DNA of 64,000 nt from Streptomyces antibioticus (GCF_002019855.1 NZ_CM007717.1:5505798-5569797), one strand, 5' to 3'. Positions 1-9,727 are shown, counted from the stretch's first letter. The notes: generated by a model from the sequence alone, not told the origin. Numbers and translations are program-made.

Positions 1-1
1 G

Positions 2-334
2 TACGCGATCTTCGGCAGCGTCGAGATCGACCTCAGCGAGGCGCTCTTCGAGTACCAGCAGGTGGTGATCAAGGCGTTCGCCGTCTTCGGGAACATCGAG
101 GTCCGCGTCCCGGAGAACGTGTCGTTGTACGGCACCGGCGGCGGAGTCCTCGGCAACTTCGAGATCGACACGCTCGACGCGGTCTCGCCCGAGGCGCCGG
201 TCGTCTACGTCGACGGCTGGGCGGTGCTGGGCAATGTCGAGGGCCGCCCGAAGCGCGGCAAGCTCGTCGCGGACATTCTCGATCGTGTCTCGCGCAAGGT
301 CGACAAGAAACTGCGACGGCATCTGGGCCATTGA
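2..334 (+). CDS. LiaF-like C-terminal domain protein (5' end outside window)
   Basis: The reading frame is open from the first bases and ends at a TGA at 332-334, so only the last 110 residues are visible. They consist of short repeating strands of the form FGSVEIDL, FGNIEVRVP, LGNFEID and LGNVEGR, the glycine-rich beta-repeat pattern of the LiaF C-terminal (cell wall-active antibiotic response) domain. In streptomycetes this domain usually follows an N-terminal DUF1707 segment, which would lie upstream of the window. The family is linked to envelope stress sensing, but no substrate or partner can be read from this fragment. The tail is basic (KRGKL, RKVDKKLRRH). Confidence 0.7.
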   Translation, partial: YAIFGSVEIDLSEALFEYQQVVIKAFAVFGNIEVRVPENVSLYGTGGGVLGNFEIDTLDAVSPEAPVVYVDGWAVLGNVEGRPKRGKLVADILDRVSRKVDKKLRRHLGH

Positions 335-367
335 CGGTCGGCCTGTGAACTGTTGACGGTCGCGAAT

Positions 368-388
368 CGCCCGGTCCGGAACCGGGCG
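368..388 (+). terminator. Stem-loop after the LiaF-like gene
   Basis: A perfect 8-bp stem (CGCCCGGT / ACCGGGCG) with a 5-nt loop lies 33 bases after the upstream stop codon. There is no T-run, as is common for streptomycete terminators. Its role as terminator is inferred from position only. Confidence 0.4.
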
Positions 389-555
389 GTCCGCGGGGCG
401 GCGTACGGCGGTCTTCGAAAGCCGGTGGTTCGGAACTGAGTGCATAGGCGCGCGCACAGCGGGTAGGGCTTGCTGCATCGCCTCTTCGCATCGCTCGTCC
501 GCACCACCTCGCCGCATCGCCTCTCGCTCGCGAAGCCGTCGTCAGGAGTAGACCC

Positions 556-933
556 GTGCTGCAACCGCCGCATTCGTCCCTGAAGGTCGCCGCCGTCCCG
601 GCCCAGCGAGTGCCGGCGCGGGACAGGGACCAAGACGCTCCCTGGCACACCGAGGCGGTGTGCCGTCGCGACGAGGCGGGACTGTTCTTCGCGCCGTCCA
701 AGGAACCCACCGCCGCCCGGCTCTCCCGCGAGGAGGCCGCCAAGCGGGTCTGCGGCGGCTGTCCGGTGATGGTGGAGTGCCGCGAGCACGCCCTCCTCCA
801 GCCCGAGCCGTACGGCGTGTGGGGCGGCCTGACCGCCGCCGAGCGCCGCGTGGTGCTGGCCCGGCGCCGGCGCCGCGACATGGAGCTGAAGAAGACGGCC
901 CGCACGTCGGGCCGTATAGCCCAGGCGGGCTGA
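556..933 (+). CDS. WhiB-like iron-sulfur transcription factor
   Basis: This 125-residue protein has the WhiB fold signature: four cysteines at residues 36, 66, 69 and 75 (C-x29-C-x2-C-x5-C) that bind a [4Fe-4S] cluster, then the GVWGG turn at 87-91 and a very basic tail (RRRRRDMELKK) expected to contact DNA. WhiB-like proteins are actinobacterial regulators of development, redox response and antibiotic resistance, often acting by binding the principal sigma factor. The GTG start follows an AGGAG ribosome binding site. It converges with glpX and the two are separated by a strong bidirectional hairpin. By neighbourhood it may be the orthologue of S. coelicolor WblI, but I recall that only from memory. 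Confidence 0.9.
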   Translation: MLQPPHSSLKVAAVPAQRVPARDRDQDAPWHTEAVCRRDEAGLFFAPSKEPTAARLSREEAAKRVCGGCPVMVECREHALLQPEPYGVWGGLTAAERRVVLARRRRRDMELKKTARTSGRIAQAG

Positions 934-956
934 GACTCCCGCCCACCCCTCGGCAC

Positions 957-998
957 GCGAGTGGGGCGCCCCCTCCGCACCGGGGGCGCCCCACTCGC
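957..998. terminator. Bidirectional hairpin between the wbl gene and glpX
   Basis: Perfect 17-bp arms (957-973 and 982-998) around an 8-nt loop lie between two convergent genes that end at 933 and 1041. Such a long GC-rich stem can stop transcription from both sides. Confidence 0.8.
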
Positions 999-1040
999 CG
1001 TAGGCCCTGCTCGGCCTTCGCTCCGTCTTCGCGGCAGGCC

Positions 1041-2075
1041 CTACTTCGCGCGGTCGAAGTCGATCGCGCTGTACGCCCGCAGCTTGCTCAGCCGGTGCTC
1101 GGAGTCGATCCGGCGGACCGTCCCCGACTTCGACCGCATCACGATCGAGTCGGTGGTCGCCGTCTCCGACCGGTACCGCACCCCGCGCAGCAGCTCACCG
1201 TCGGTGATGCCGGTCGCGACGAAGAACACGTTCTCGCCCTGGACCAGGTCCTCGGTGGTCAGCACCCGGTTCAGGTCGTGGCCCGCGTCGATCGCCCGCT
1301 GCCGCTCCTCGTCGTCCTTGGGCCACAGCTTGCCCTGGATGGTGCCGCCCAGACACTTCACCGCGCAGGCCGAGATGATGCCCTCGGGCGTCCCGCCCAC
1401 GCCGAGCAGCAGGTCGATGCCGGTGCCCTCGCGCAGCGCCAGGATCGAGCCGGCCACATCGCCGTCCGAGATCAGCTTGATGCGCGCCCCGGTCGCCCGG
1501 ATCTCCTCGATCAGGCCCTGGTGACGCGGCCGGTCCAGGATGACGACGGTGACGTCCTCCGGCGTGACCCGCTTGGCCTTGGCGACCCGGCGGATGTTGA
1601 CCTCGACGGGCGCGTCGATGTCGACGAACTCGGCGGCCTCGGGGCCGGTGACGAGCTTGTCCATGTAGAAGACGGCCGACGGGTCGAACATGGCGCCCCG
1701 CTCGGTCGCCGCGAGGACGGCGATCGCGTTCGGCATGCCCTTGGCCGTCAGCGTGGTGCCGTCGATCGGGTCCACGGCGATGTCGACCTCGGGACCGGTG
1801 CCGTCGCCGACCCGCTCGCCGTTGTAGAGCATCGGCGCCTCGTCCTTCTCGCCCTCGCCGATGACGACCACGCCGTTCATCGAGACGGTCGAGACGAGGG
1901 TCCGCATGGCGCGCACCGCGGCACCGTCGGCGCCGTTCTTCTCGCCGCGCCCCACCCAGCGGCCTGCGGCCATCGCGGCGGCTTCGGTCACACGGACCAG
2001 TTCCAGGGCGAGGTTGCGGTCGGGGGCCTCGGACGGGACATCGAGTTCGGACGGCAAATGATGATGCTCGGTCAT
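1041..2075 (-). CDS. glpX: Class II fructose-1,6-bisphosphatase
   Basis: GlpX hydrolyses fructose 1,6-bisphosphate to fructose 6-phosphate, the committed step of gluconeogenesis, in the cytoplasm. The 344-residue product is full length. It shows the lithium-sensitive phosphatase metal-binding motifs GEGEKDEAPML near residue 73 and DPIDGTT at 102-108, and the class II segments LLGVGGTPEG and CLGGTIQGKLWP. Streptomycetes rely on this class for gluconeogenesis. The ATG start is preceded on its strand by AGAAAGGTG. The gene is divergent from the DUF4245 gene. Confidence 0.95.
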   Translation of the reverse strand: MTEHHHLPSELDVPSEAPDRNLALELVRVTEAAAMAAGRWVGRGEKNGADGAAVRAMRTLVSTVSMNGVVVIGEGEKDEAPMLYNGERVGDGTGPEVDIAVDPIDGTTLTAKGMPNAIAVLAATERGAMFDPSAVFYMDKLVTGPEAAEFVDIDAPVEVNIRRVAKAKRVTPEDVTVVILDRPRHQGLIEEIRATGARIKLISDGDVAGSILALREGTGIDLLLGVGGTPEGIISACAVKCLGGTIQGKLWPKDDEERQRAIDAGHDLNRVLTTEDLVQGENVFFVATGITDGELLRGVRYRSETATTDSIVMRSKSGTVRRIDSEHRLSKLRAYSAIDFDRAK

Positions 2076-2201
2076 CGGAGCGCACCTTTCTGATACGACG
2101 ACGGCCGGATGAGGGTTCGAGGCCCGACTCTATCGTCAGTCCGACAAAATGAGCAGGGGACCCCACGGATGAGCGCACCGGGCACCTGCGACGATAGGGG
2201 C

Positions 2202-2726
2202 GTGGCAGGTTCGAACGGCAAGCAGAAGTCGGCCCGGGACATGATCCTCTCCCTGGGTCTCATCATCATCGCGGCGTGGGTGATCTACCTGTTCGTCCCG
2301 CACGACGATCGCGCTCCCGACATCCAGCGGGTCGACTACCGCGTCGAACTGCTCACGGCGCGCCGCGCGGCGTCGTACCCGGTGGCCGCGCCCGAGGGCC
2401 TGCCCGAGACCTGGAAGGCGACGTCCGTCCGTTTCGACGGCGCCGACTCCGACGCCTGGCACCTCGGCTTCCACGCCCCCGACGGGGAGTACGTGACGAT
2501 CGAGCAGTCCACTCAGAAGCGCGCCCGGTTCATCGACGAGGCCAGCCAGGGCTCCACGGCGACCAAGGCCACCGACGAGATCGACGGCCGCACCTGGACC
2601 CGCTACACCGGCGGCCGCTACGACGCGCTCGTCCTGGAGGACACCGACGGCTCCACGACGGTCGTGGCGGGCACGGCGTCCTTCGAACGGCTGCTGGAGA
2701 TGGCGAAGGCCCTGAAGACGGCGTGA
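2202..2726 (+). CDS. DUF4245 membrane-anchored protein
   Basis: This 174-residue protein starts with a short basic segment and one transmembrane helix (MILSLGLIIIAAWVIYLFVP), followed by an extracytoplasmic domain of about 140 residues rich in Asp and Thr. It matches the DUF4245 family, which is almost always next to glpX in actinobacteria. The function is unknown. The GTG at 2202 is preferred because it puts the basic residues directly before the helix; in-frame ATG codons at 2109 and 2169 would add a poorly coding extension, and the first lies only 34 bases from the glpX start. Confidence 0.8.
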   Translation: MAGSNGKQKSARDMILSLGLIIIAAWVIYLFVPHDDRAPDIQRVDYRVELLTARRAASYPVAAPEGLPETWKATSVRFDGADSDAWHLGFHAPDGEYVTIEQSTQKRARFIDEASQGSTATKATDEIDGRTWTRYTGGRYDALVLEDTDGSTTVVAGTASFERLLEMAKALKTA

Positions 2727-2745
2727 GCGCGTAGCGCGTACACGG

Positions 2746-2781
2746 ACGTGAGGCCCCCGGCGATCGCCGGGGGCCTCACGT
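2746..2781. terminator. Perfect 36-bp palindrome, convergent terminator
   Basis: Bases 2746-2763 are exactly self-complementary to 2764-2781 with no unpaired loop. It sits between convergent genes ending at 2726 and 2807, so it most likely terminates both. Confidence 0.85.
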
Positions 2782-2806
2782 GTGCCGTCGGGTGCGGCCG
2801 GCCGTC

Positions 2807-3397
2807 TCAGACGGTGGTGACGACCTCGTCGTACGACAGGCGCGGGGAGCGCGGGAACCAGGCGTTCTCGCCCGGACGGCCGATGTTCACGACCATCAGC
2901 GGGGTGTGGTCGTCGTCCAGGAACTCCTTGCGGACGCCCTCGAAGTCCAGACCGGTCATCGGGCCGGCGGCCAGACCGGCGGCGCGCACGCCGATGATGA
3001 AGTACGCGGCCTGGAGGGCGGCGTTCAGAAGGGCGGCCGACTCGCGGACCGGGCGCTCGGCGAAGAAGACGTCCTTGGCCTGCGGGAAGTGCGGCAGGAG
3101 CTGGGGCAGCTCCTCGTGGAACTCGTTGTCCGCGGAGAGGATCGCGACCAGCGGGGCGGCGGCCGTCTTGGCCTGGTTGCCCTCGGCCAGGTGCTGGACC
3201 AGGCGCTCACGGGCCTCGGCCGAGCGGACCAGGGTGATGCGCAGCGGGGTCTGGTTGAACGCGGTCGGACCGTACTTGACCAGGTCGTAGATCGCCTGGA
3301 CCTGCTCCTCGGTCACCGGCTCGTCGGTGAAGGTGTTCGCGGTGCGGGCCTCGCGGAACAGCAGGTCCTGGGCGGCGGGGTCAAGAACGAGAGACAT
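2807..3397 (-). CDS. Nitroreductase family protein, RutE-like (malonic semialdehyde reductase)
   Basis: The 196-residue protein fits the FMN-dependent nitroreductase fold, most like the RutE/HadB group (SARTANTFTDEPV-type N-terminus, KYGPTAFNQTPLR, and the C-terminal MVVNIGRPGENAWFPRSPR). Members reduce malonic semialdehyde to 3-hydroxypropionate or act on nitro compounds or quinones with NAD(P)H. No other pyrimidine degradation (rut) genes are nearby, so the physiological substrate is open. It stands alone between a terminator and the xse genes. Confidence 0.85.
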   Translation of the reverse strand: MSLVLDPAAQDLLFREARTANTFTDEPVTEEQVQAIYDLVKYGPTAFNQTPLRITLVRSAEARERLVQHLAEGNQAKTAAAPLVAILSADNEFHEELPQLLPHFPQAKDVFFAERPVRESAALLNAALQAAYFIIGVRAAGLAAGPMTGLDFEGVRKEFLDDDHTPLMVVNIGRPGENAWFPRSPRLSYDEVVTTV

Positions 3398-3531
3398 CTG
3401 TCGACTTCCTCGGGTACGCGTCCGGATCCGGGAACACCGGACCGGCTGACGGCTACGACCGTACGCGAATGAAGTTCAAGGTTCAACAAAATGCGGATGC
3501 TCGTGATCCGCTTCACAGCGACTCGGCGCTG

Positions 3532-3774
3532 CTAGTCCCCCCGCTTCGTTCCTTCTTCCTCCCCCTCTTCCTTCTCCTCGGCGAGGGCGGCGTCCAGGCG
3601 GGCCCGCGCGCCCTCCAGCCAGCGCCGGCACACCTTGGCCAGCTCCTCGCCGCGCTCCCACAGGGCGAGGGACTCCTCCAGCGACGTGCCCCCCGCCTCC
3701 AGGCGGCGGACGACCTCGACCAGCTCGTCGCGCGCCTGCTCGTAGCCCAGGGCTTCCTCGGTCTTCCTCGTCAT
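3532..3774 (-). CDS. xseB: Exodeoxyribonuclease VII small subunit
   Basis: This 80-residue helical protein has the XseB pattern YEQARDELVEVVRRLEAGG followed by SLEESLALWERGEELAKVC. Several copies bind each large subunit to form ExoVII, which degrades single-stranded DNA processively from both ends. It begins 15 bases after xseA on the same strand, so the two are translated from one message. The C-terminus is an acidic Glu-rich tail (EEKEEGEEEG). Confidence 0.95.
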   Translation of the reverse strand: MTRKTEEALGYEQARDELVEVVRRLEAGGTSLEESLALWERGEELAKVCRRWLEGARARLDAALAEEKEEGEEEGTKRGD

Positions 3775-3789
3775 GCGTCCCGTCCTGTC

Positions 3790-5016
3790 CTAGTTGTCGG
3801 CGTGATCGGCGTTGTCGGCCCGAACAGTGAACTCGCCCTCGGCGACCCGCGCGCGCAGCACCTCGTCCGCCGCCACCTCCGCCGGATCCCGGACCACATG
3901 CCCGTCGGCCCGCTGGAGCACCGCGTACCCCCGCTGGAGCGTCGCGGCCGGCGAGAGGGCCACCACGCGTGCGTGCGTGTGTGTCAGCTCCGAGTCCGCG
4001 CGGTCCAGGAGATGCCGCAGACACCGCCGGGAACGGTCGGCCAGCGAGGCCACCTGGTCCGCGCGCTCGTCGATCATCCGGTGCGGATCCTGTATCACCG
4101 GCCGGGCCAGCGCATGGGCGAGCCCGCGCTCCTCCCGCTCCACGAACCCCTCCACGCAGCGCCGCGCTCGCCCGCGCAGCATCCGCACCCGCTCCAGCTC
4201 CTCGCCGACGTCCGGGACGACCTTCTTCGCCGCGTCCGTCGGGGTGGACGCCCGCAGGTCGGCCACATGGTCGAGGAGCGGATTGTCCGGCTCGTGCCCG
4301 ATCGCCGAGACCACCGGCGTACGGCAGGCCGCGACCGCGCGGACGAGCTGCTCGTCGGAGAACGGCAGCAGGTCCTCCACGCTGCCGCCGCCCCGGGCGA
4401 CGATGATCACGTCGACCTCGTCGAGTGCGTCCAGCTCCTTCACCGCCTGGACGACCTGCGGCACCGCGTGGACCCCCTGGACCGCGACATTGCGCACCTC
4501 GAAGCGGACGGCGGGCCAGCGGTGCCTGGCGTTCTCCAGGACGTCCCGCTCGGCGGCCGAGGCGCGGCCGCACACCAGCCCGACGAGCTGCGGCAGAAAG
4601 GGCAGCGGTTTCTTGCGGTCGAGCGCGAAGAGGCCCTCCGCCGCCAGCGACTTCTTGAGCTGCTCCAGCCGCGCCAGCAGCTCTCCGACGCCCACCGGCC
4701 GTATCTCCACGGCCCGCAGCGAGAGCTGCCCGCGCGGGGCGTACCACTCCGGCTTCGCGTGGACGACGACCCGGGCGCCCTCCCCGACGACGTCCGCCAC
4801 CGCGTCGAACACCTGGCGGTAGCACGTGACGCCCACCGAGATGTCGTGCGAGGGGTCGCGCAGGGTCAGAAAGACGACGCCCGCTCCCGGGCGCCGCGAC
4901 AACTGGGTGATCTGACCCTCGACCCACACCGCGCCGAGCCGGTCGATCCACCCCCCGATGAGCCGCGACACCTGGCCGACGGGCAGTGGGGCGTCCGCGG
5001 ACGTGTTCACAGCCAT
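3790..5016 (-). CDS. xseA: Exodeoxyribonuclease VII large subunit
   Basis: The 408-residue protein has an N-terminal OB-fold for single-stranded DNA (from about residue 15, VSRLIGGWIDRLGAVWVEGQI) and the ExoVII catalytic core with ARGGGSVEDLLPF and SAIGHEPDNPLLD. It is the catalytic subunit of ExoVII and pairs with the adjacent xseB. I chose the ATG at 5014-5016; an upstream TTG at 5046 would add ten residues. It is divergent from ispH with about 110 bases between them. Confidence 0.95.
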   Translation of the reverse strand: MAVNTSADAPLPVGQVSRLIGGWIDRLGAVWVEGQITQLSRRPGAGVVFLTLRDPSHDISVGVTCYRQVFDAVADVVGEGARVVVHAKPEWYAPRGQLSLRAVEIRPVGVGELLARLEQLKKSLAAEGLFALDRKKPLPFLPQLVGLVCGRASAAERDVLENARHRWPAVRFEVRNVAVQGVHAVPQVVQAVKELDALDEVDVIIVARGGGSVEDLLPFSDEQLVRAVAACRTPVVSAIGHEPDNPLLDHVADLRASTPTDAAKKVVPDVGEELERVRMLRGRARRCVEGFVEREERGLAHALARPVIQDPHRMIDERADQVASLADRSRRCLRHLLDRADSELTHTHARVVALSPAATLQRGYAVLQRADGHVVRDPAEVAADEVLRARVAEGEFTVRADNADHADN

Positions 5017-5128
5017 GCGACCGAGCGTAACGGCCGCCACCGACAACGCCGCTCAGGCCGGTGCGGGCCGCCCGCTTCACTCCGGAGGGGAACTCCGAGG
5101 CCCGGGACACGGCCGTACGATGGGACGC

Positions 5129-6148
5129 ATGACTGCTTCGCCTGGCCGCCGCCGTGTCCTGCTCGCCGCCCCCCGGGGCTACTGCGCGGGCGTCGACCGC
5201 GCCGTGATCGCCGTCGAGAAGGCCCTGGAGCAGTACGGGGCCCCGGTCTACGTCCGCCACGAGATCGTCCACAACAAGTACGTCGTGCAGACCCTGGAGA
5301 AGAAGGGCGCCGTCTTCGTCGAGCGGACGGAGGAGGTGCCGCCGGGCAACATCGTGATGTTCTCCGCGCACGGCGTCGCCCCGGTCGTCCACGAGGAGGC
5401 CGCGCGCGGGAGGCTCGCCACCATCGACGCGACCTGCCCGCTGGTCACCAAGGTCCACAAGGAAGCCGTCCGGTTCGCCGACGACGACTACGACATCCTC
5501 CTGATCGGGCACGAGGGCCACGAGGAGGTCATCGGCACCTCCGGCGAGGCCCCCGAGCACATCCAGCTCGTGGACGGCCCGGCCGATGTCGCCAAGGTCG
5601 AGGTCCGTGACGAGTCGAAGGTCGTCTGGCTCTCCCAGACGACGCTGAGCGTGGACGAGACGATGGAGACCGTCGACGCGCTCAAGGAGAAGTTCCCGCA
5701 GCTCATCTCCCCGCCGAGCGACGACATCTGCTACGCCACGCAGAACCGCCAGCTCGCCGTGAAGCAGATGGGCGCCGAGGCGGAGCTGGTCATCGTGGTC
5801 GGCTCGCGCAACTCCTCCAACTCCGTGCGGCTCGTCGAGGTCGCCAAGCTCGCCGGGGCGCGGGCGGCGTACCTGGTGGACTTCGCCAGCGAGATCGACG
5901 AGGCGTGGCTGGAGGGCGTGACCACGGTCGGCGTCACCTCCGGCGCCTCGGTGCCCGAGGTCCTCGTCGAGGAGGTGCTCGGCTGGCTCGGCGAGCGCGG
6001 CTACGCGGACGTGGAGCTGGTCAAGGCGGCCGACGAGCACATCACCTTCTCGCTGCCCAAGGAACTCCGCCGCGACCTGCGCGAGGAGGCGGCGGCGCTG
6101 GTGGCCGAGCGGGGCGGCAGCGGCCCCGCGGGCTCGCCGACTGAGTGA
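5129..6148 (+). CDS. ispH: 4-hydroxy-3-methylbut-2-enyl diphosphate reductase
   Basis: IspH (LytB) carries out the last step of the MEP isoprenoid pathway, converting HMBPP to IPP and DMAPP. The three cysteines that hold the [4Fe-4S] cluster are visible in GYCAGVDRA (Cys19), DATCPLVTKVH and DDICYATQNRQ, and the catalytic EEVIGT segment follows GHEGH. The length, 339 residues, is normal. The ATG at 5129 is favoured because GATGGGA lies at good ribosome-binding distance; an ATG at 5120 is also possible. Confidence 0.95.
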   Translation: MTASPGRRRVLLAAPRGYCAGVDRAVIAVEKALEQYGAPVYVRHEIVHNKYVVQTLEKKGAVFVERTEEVPPGNIVMFSAHGVAPVVHEEAARGRLATIDATCPLVTKVHKEAVRFADDDYDILLIGHEGHEEVIGTSGEAPEHIQLVDGPADVAKVEVRDESKVVWLSQTTLSVDETMETVDALKEKFPQLISPPSDDICYATQNRQLAVKQMGAEAELVIVVGSRNSSNSVRLVEVAKLAGARAAYLVDFASEIDEAWLEGVTTVGVTSGASVPEVLVEEVLGWLGERGYADVELVKAADEHITFSLPKELRRDLREEAAALVAERGGSGPAGSPTE

Positions 6149-6177
6149 CTGTCAGTCGATCGTCGTAACGTAGGGCC

Positions 6178-6924
6178 ATGCAGATCTTCGGCGTGGACAT
6201 CGGCGGATCCGGGATCAAGGGCGCCCCTGTGGACCTCGACAGGGGCGACCTGGCCCAGGAGCGCTTCAAAGTGCTCACCCCGCACCCGGCGACGCCCGAC
6301 GGCGTGGCCGACGGCGTGCGGCAGGTCGTGGAGCACTTCGGCTGGACCGGCCCGGTGGGCCTGACCTTCCCGGGCGTGGTCACCGGCGGGTCGACCATCC
6401 GTACGGCGGCCAATGTGGACAAGAGCTGGATCGACACGGACGCGCGCGCGTTGTTCACCGAGCGGCTGGGCGGCCTGCCGGTGACCGTCGTCAACGACGC
6501 GGACGCGGCGGGCGTCGCCGAGGTCGCCTTCGGCGCCGGCCGCGACCGCAGCGGCACGGTCATCCTGCTGACGTTCGGCACGGGCATCGGCAGCGCCCTT
6601 TTCGTCGACGGCGTGCTCGTCCCCAACACCGAGCTGGGCCACCTGGAGCTGCACGGACACGACGCGGAGAAGCGCGCCAGCTCCAAGGCCAAGGAGGACG
6701 GCGAGCTGACCTGGGAACACTGGGCGCACCGCGTCCAGAAATACCTCGCCCACGTAGAGATGCTCTTCTCCCCGGAACTCTTCATCATCGGCGGCGGCGT
6801 CAGCCGCAAGTCCGAGAAGTTCCTCCACTACATCGAGGGCATCCGAGCCGAGATCGTCCCGGCGCAACTCCAGAACAACGCGGGCATCGTGGGGGCGGCG
6901 ATGCGGGCGGCCAAGGAGAGCTGA
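6178..6924 (+). CDS. ppgK: Polyphosphate glucokinase
   Basis: This 248-residue ROK-family sugar kinase has the phosphate loop GVDIGGSGIKG at the N-terminus, VVNDADAAG, the glycine-rich TFGTGIGSALF, and the ELGHLELHGHDAEKRAS stretch typical of actinobacterial PPGK. It phosphorylates glucose using inorganic polyphosphate, usually with ATP as an alternative donor. It lies 29 bases after ispH and is probably on the same transcript. Confidence 0.95.
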   Translation: MQIFGVDIGGSGIKGAPVDLDRGDLAQERFKVLTPHPATPDGVADGVRQVVEHFGWTGPVGLTFPGVVTGGSTIRTAANVDKSWIDTDARALFTERLGGLPVTVVNDADAAGVAEVAFGAGRDRSGTVILLTFGTGIGSALFVDGVLVPNTELGHLELHGHDAEKRASSKAKEDGELTWEHWAHRVQKYLAHVEMLFSPELFIIGGGVSRKSEKFLHYIEGIRAEIVPAQLQNNAGIVGAAMRAAKES

Positions 6925-7411
6925 GGGGGCGCGGGGGCCGCGTCCGGGAGCCGGGGAGGCTCGTCCCCCCCCCATGCTGGCGGTGCCTTGCCCGCGTGCG
7001 CTCGCCGGGTGGGTGCGAGACGGGCTGCGGCAGGCGATGGAGGAGTCGCGCGGTAGCGGGATGACGACGTGTGGCACCCGGGAGGGAACAGCCGGCGGCC
7101 TCGGTGGCTGGGCGGGGTGCCCGCGCGGCGATCGGACCGTCGCCGTGCACGCTCGATGAGGGCCGCAGGGGTGCGCGCATGCGCGTCCGGCGATGACGGA
7201 CGGCGCTGCTCGCGGCGGTGGCCGTGGCGGTGGTGGAGGTGTCGTGCTCGGCCGAGGGCGCGGCGCGAGCGCCCTGCGCATGACGGCGGTCGCGAGGTGG
7301 CCCACCGCCGCCGGGATTCGGCCGGGAAGGCACTGCCCGCGGCGATGACGGTGACGCGCTCGGGCGTCATTACCGTGCCGCCGCCCGCCACAGGGCAGTA
7401 CGGGGAAGCGG
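6925..7411. other. 487-base stretch with no clear gene; possible decayed gene
   Basis: No open frame here shows convincing codon use. On the plus strand at about 7200-7285 one frame reads RTALLAAVAVAVVEVSCSAE, which looks like a secretion signal ending in a lipobox-like cysteine, but it lacks a start in frame and stops soon after. An ATG at 7180 in a neighbouring frame (MRVRR, then stop) could be its displaced start. At about 7325-7425 another frame reads MTVTRSGVITVPPPATGQYG. I read this as a possible remnant of a secreted-protein gene, with low confidence. Confidence 0.25.
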
Positions 7412-8107
7412 TCAGCGGCGTCGGATGCGGGGTCGGGGGCGGGGGTTCGCGCGGCGGCGGGCTGTTGCTCTGCGTACGCCGCGGACGAGGATGGTCACGG
7501 CTGCGGCGAGCGTGCCGGCGTACAGCCAGCCGGCCTCGGTAGCCAGGGCCGTGACCAGGCCCATCAGCCGGGCGCCGAGGCCGTCGCCGTCCTCGATCAC
7601 GGGCAGTAGTCCGACGGCGAAGGCGATCGGCATGGCCACCGGTGGCGCCAGCAGGTCGCCGGGGCGCACCCAGAGTCCGGTCAGGACGCTGACGGGCAGG
7701 AACAGGACGCCGTACACCGTCAGCGACGCCCCGAAGAGCAGGCTGTCCAGGCTTCCGAGGGCGCACATCACCGCGATCGAGAACAGCCCGCTGCCGAGTC
7801 CGGTGAGCCGGGGGTTCGGCAGGCGGCGGGGGCGGGGGGAGCCAGTGGTGGCCGAGGCGGAGCCTCGCGCGGCGGGCCGGGGTACTGCCCCCGCCGTCCG
7901 CACGGGGCGCACGGGCTGTACGGGCCGTACGGGCCGCGCGGCCTTGGGGACGATGCGAGGCTTTCGCCCCGTCGTCCCCTCTCTTCCTTCCCTCCCCGCC
8001 CGTCCGCGCGCCCGCTCCCCGCCCGCCTGGGGCGGAAGGGACGGCGCCGCCGCCGGGGTGCCGCGTCGCGGTCGGGGGTGGGGGGAACGCGTCCTGGGTT
8101 GCTCCAC
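7412..8107 (-). CDS. DUF6542-type membrane protein
   Basis: The 231-residue product has a long disordered Arg/Pro/Gly-rich N-terminal half (about residues 1-100) and a hydrophobic second half with about four transmembrane segments (GLFSIAVMCALGSLDSLLFG, YGVLFLPVSVLTGLWV, PVAMPIAFAVGLLPV, YAGTLAAAVTILVRGV). It ends in a basic tail. It matches the streptomycete DUF6542 proteins found between ppgK and ychF. The function is unknown. The start is uncertain because the N-terminal half is low complexity. Confidence 0.7.
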   Translation of the reverse strand: MEQPRTRSPHPRPRRGTPAAAPSLPPQAGGERARGRAGREGREGTTGRKPRIVPKAARPVRPVQPVRPVRTAGAVPRPAARGSASATTGSPRPRRLPNPRLTGLGSGLFSIAVMCALGSLDSLLFGASLTVYGVLFLPVSVLTGLWVRPGDLLAPPVAMPIAFAVGLLPVIEDGDGLGARLMGLVTALATEAGWLYAGTLAAAVTILVRGVRRATARRRANPRPRPRIRRR

Positions 8108-8311
8108 TGCACCAAGTTAGGTCGTTTTATGTGGCGAATCGGGCCTCAGACACGCCGGAGAGCGGACGTTGGCCGCGCGTTCGACAGGGCCGCCGGCCCG
8201 GTGCCGGGTACGCCGTAAACTGGTGGATCGGCCGGCCCTCTGACCCTGGTCCCCACGGCGGGAAGCCCCGGGAACCGGCCCCCTGGCCCTCTCACTACGG
8301 GAAGTCGCAAC

Positions 8312-9400
<1,089 letters not shown>

Positions 9401-9412
9401 GCGGACGAAACG

Positions 9413-9442
9413 AGGGGCCGGGCTCTTGGGAGTCCGGCCCCT
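9413..9442 (+). terminator. Stem-loop terminator after ychF
   Basis: Arms 9413-9425 and 9430-9442 pair over 13 bp with one G-T wobble and a TTGG loop. It lies between convergent ychF and the toxin gene and may serve both strands. Confidence 0.75.
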
Positions 9443-9463
9443 TCGTCGTTCCCATGGCGGTGC

Positions 9464-9727
9464 TCAGGTGTCGTAGACGGTGGAACGATGCCCGACGTGT
9501 ACCACCCACACCACCAGCTCACCGTTGTCGATCGTGTAGATCACGCGATGGTCGCCCACCCGCAGGCGGCGCCGGTCGGGTTGGGAGACGAGGGCGGTGG
9601 TGTTGAACCCCAGAGGGTCGCTCTCCAGCTCGGTCAACTTGGCCAGAATACGGAGCGCCGTGTCGCGCGGGACCTTGCGAAGCTCAGCCTGAGCCTCGGG
9701 TCGGAAGACGGTGCGGTACTCACTCAC
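9464..9727 (-). CDS. RelE/ParE-superfamily toxin
   Basis: This 87-residue protein has the RelE-type mRNA interferase layout: FRPEAQAELRKVPRDTALRILAKLTEL (two helices), then the beta-sheet LRVGDHRVIYTIDNGELVVWVVHVGHRSTVYD with the basic and Tyr residues typical of the active site. RelE toxins cut mRNA in the ribosomal A site; ParE toxins of the same fold act on gyrase, and the sequence alone does not settle which. Its GTG start overlaps the antitoxin stop by 8 bases, so its translation is coupled to the antitoxin. Confidence 0.85.
   Translation of the reverse strand: MSEYRTVFRPEAQAELRKVPRDTALRILAKLTELESDPLGFNTTALVSQPDRRRLRVGDHRVIYTIDNGELVVWVVHVGHRSTVYDT

Noticed and set aside
475..524. GCATCGCCTCT direct repeat (475-485 and 514-524) upstream of the WhiB-like gene
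   Set aside because: Only two short copies at 39-base spacing in repetitive GC sequence; not enough to call a regulatory site.
2206..2225. GGTTCGAA-like sequence resembling a tRNA T-loop
   Set aside because: It is within the DUF4245 start region and no acceptor or anticodon stem surrounds it.
3476..6040. 854-codon open frame opposite ispH and in another frame of xseA
   Set aside because: Shadow frame of high-GC coding DNA without any recognisable domain.
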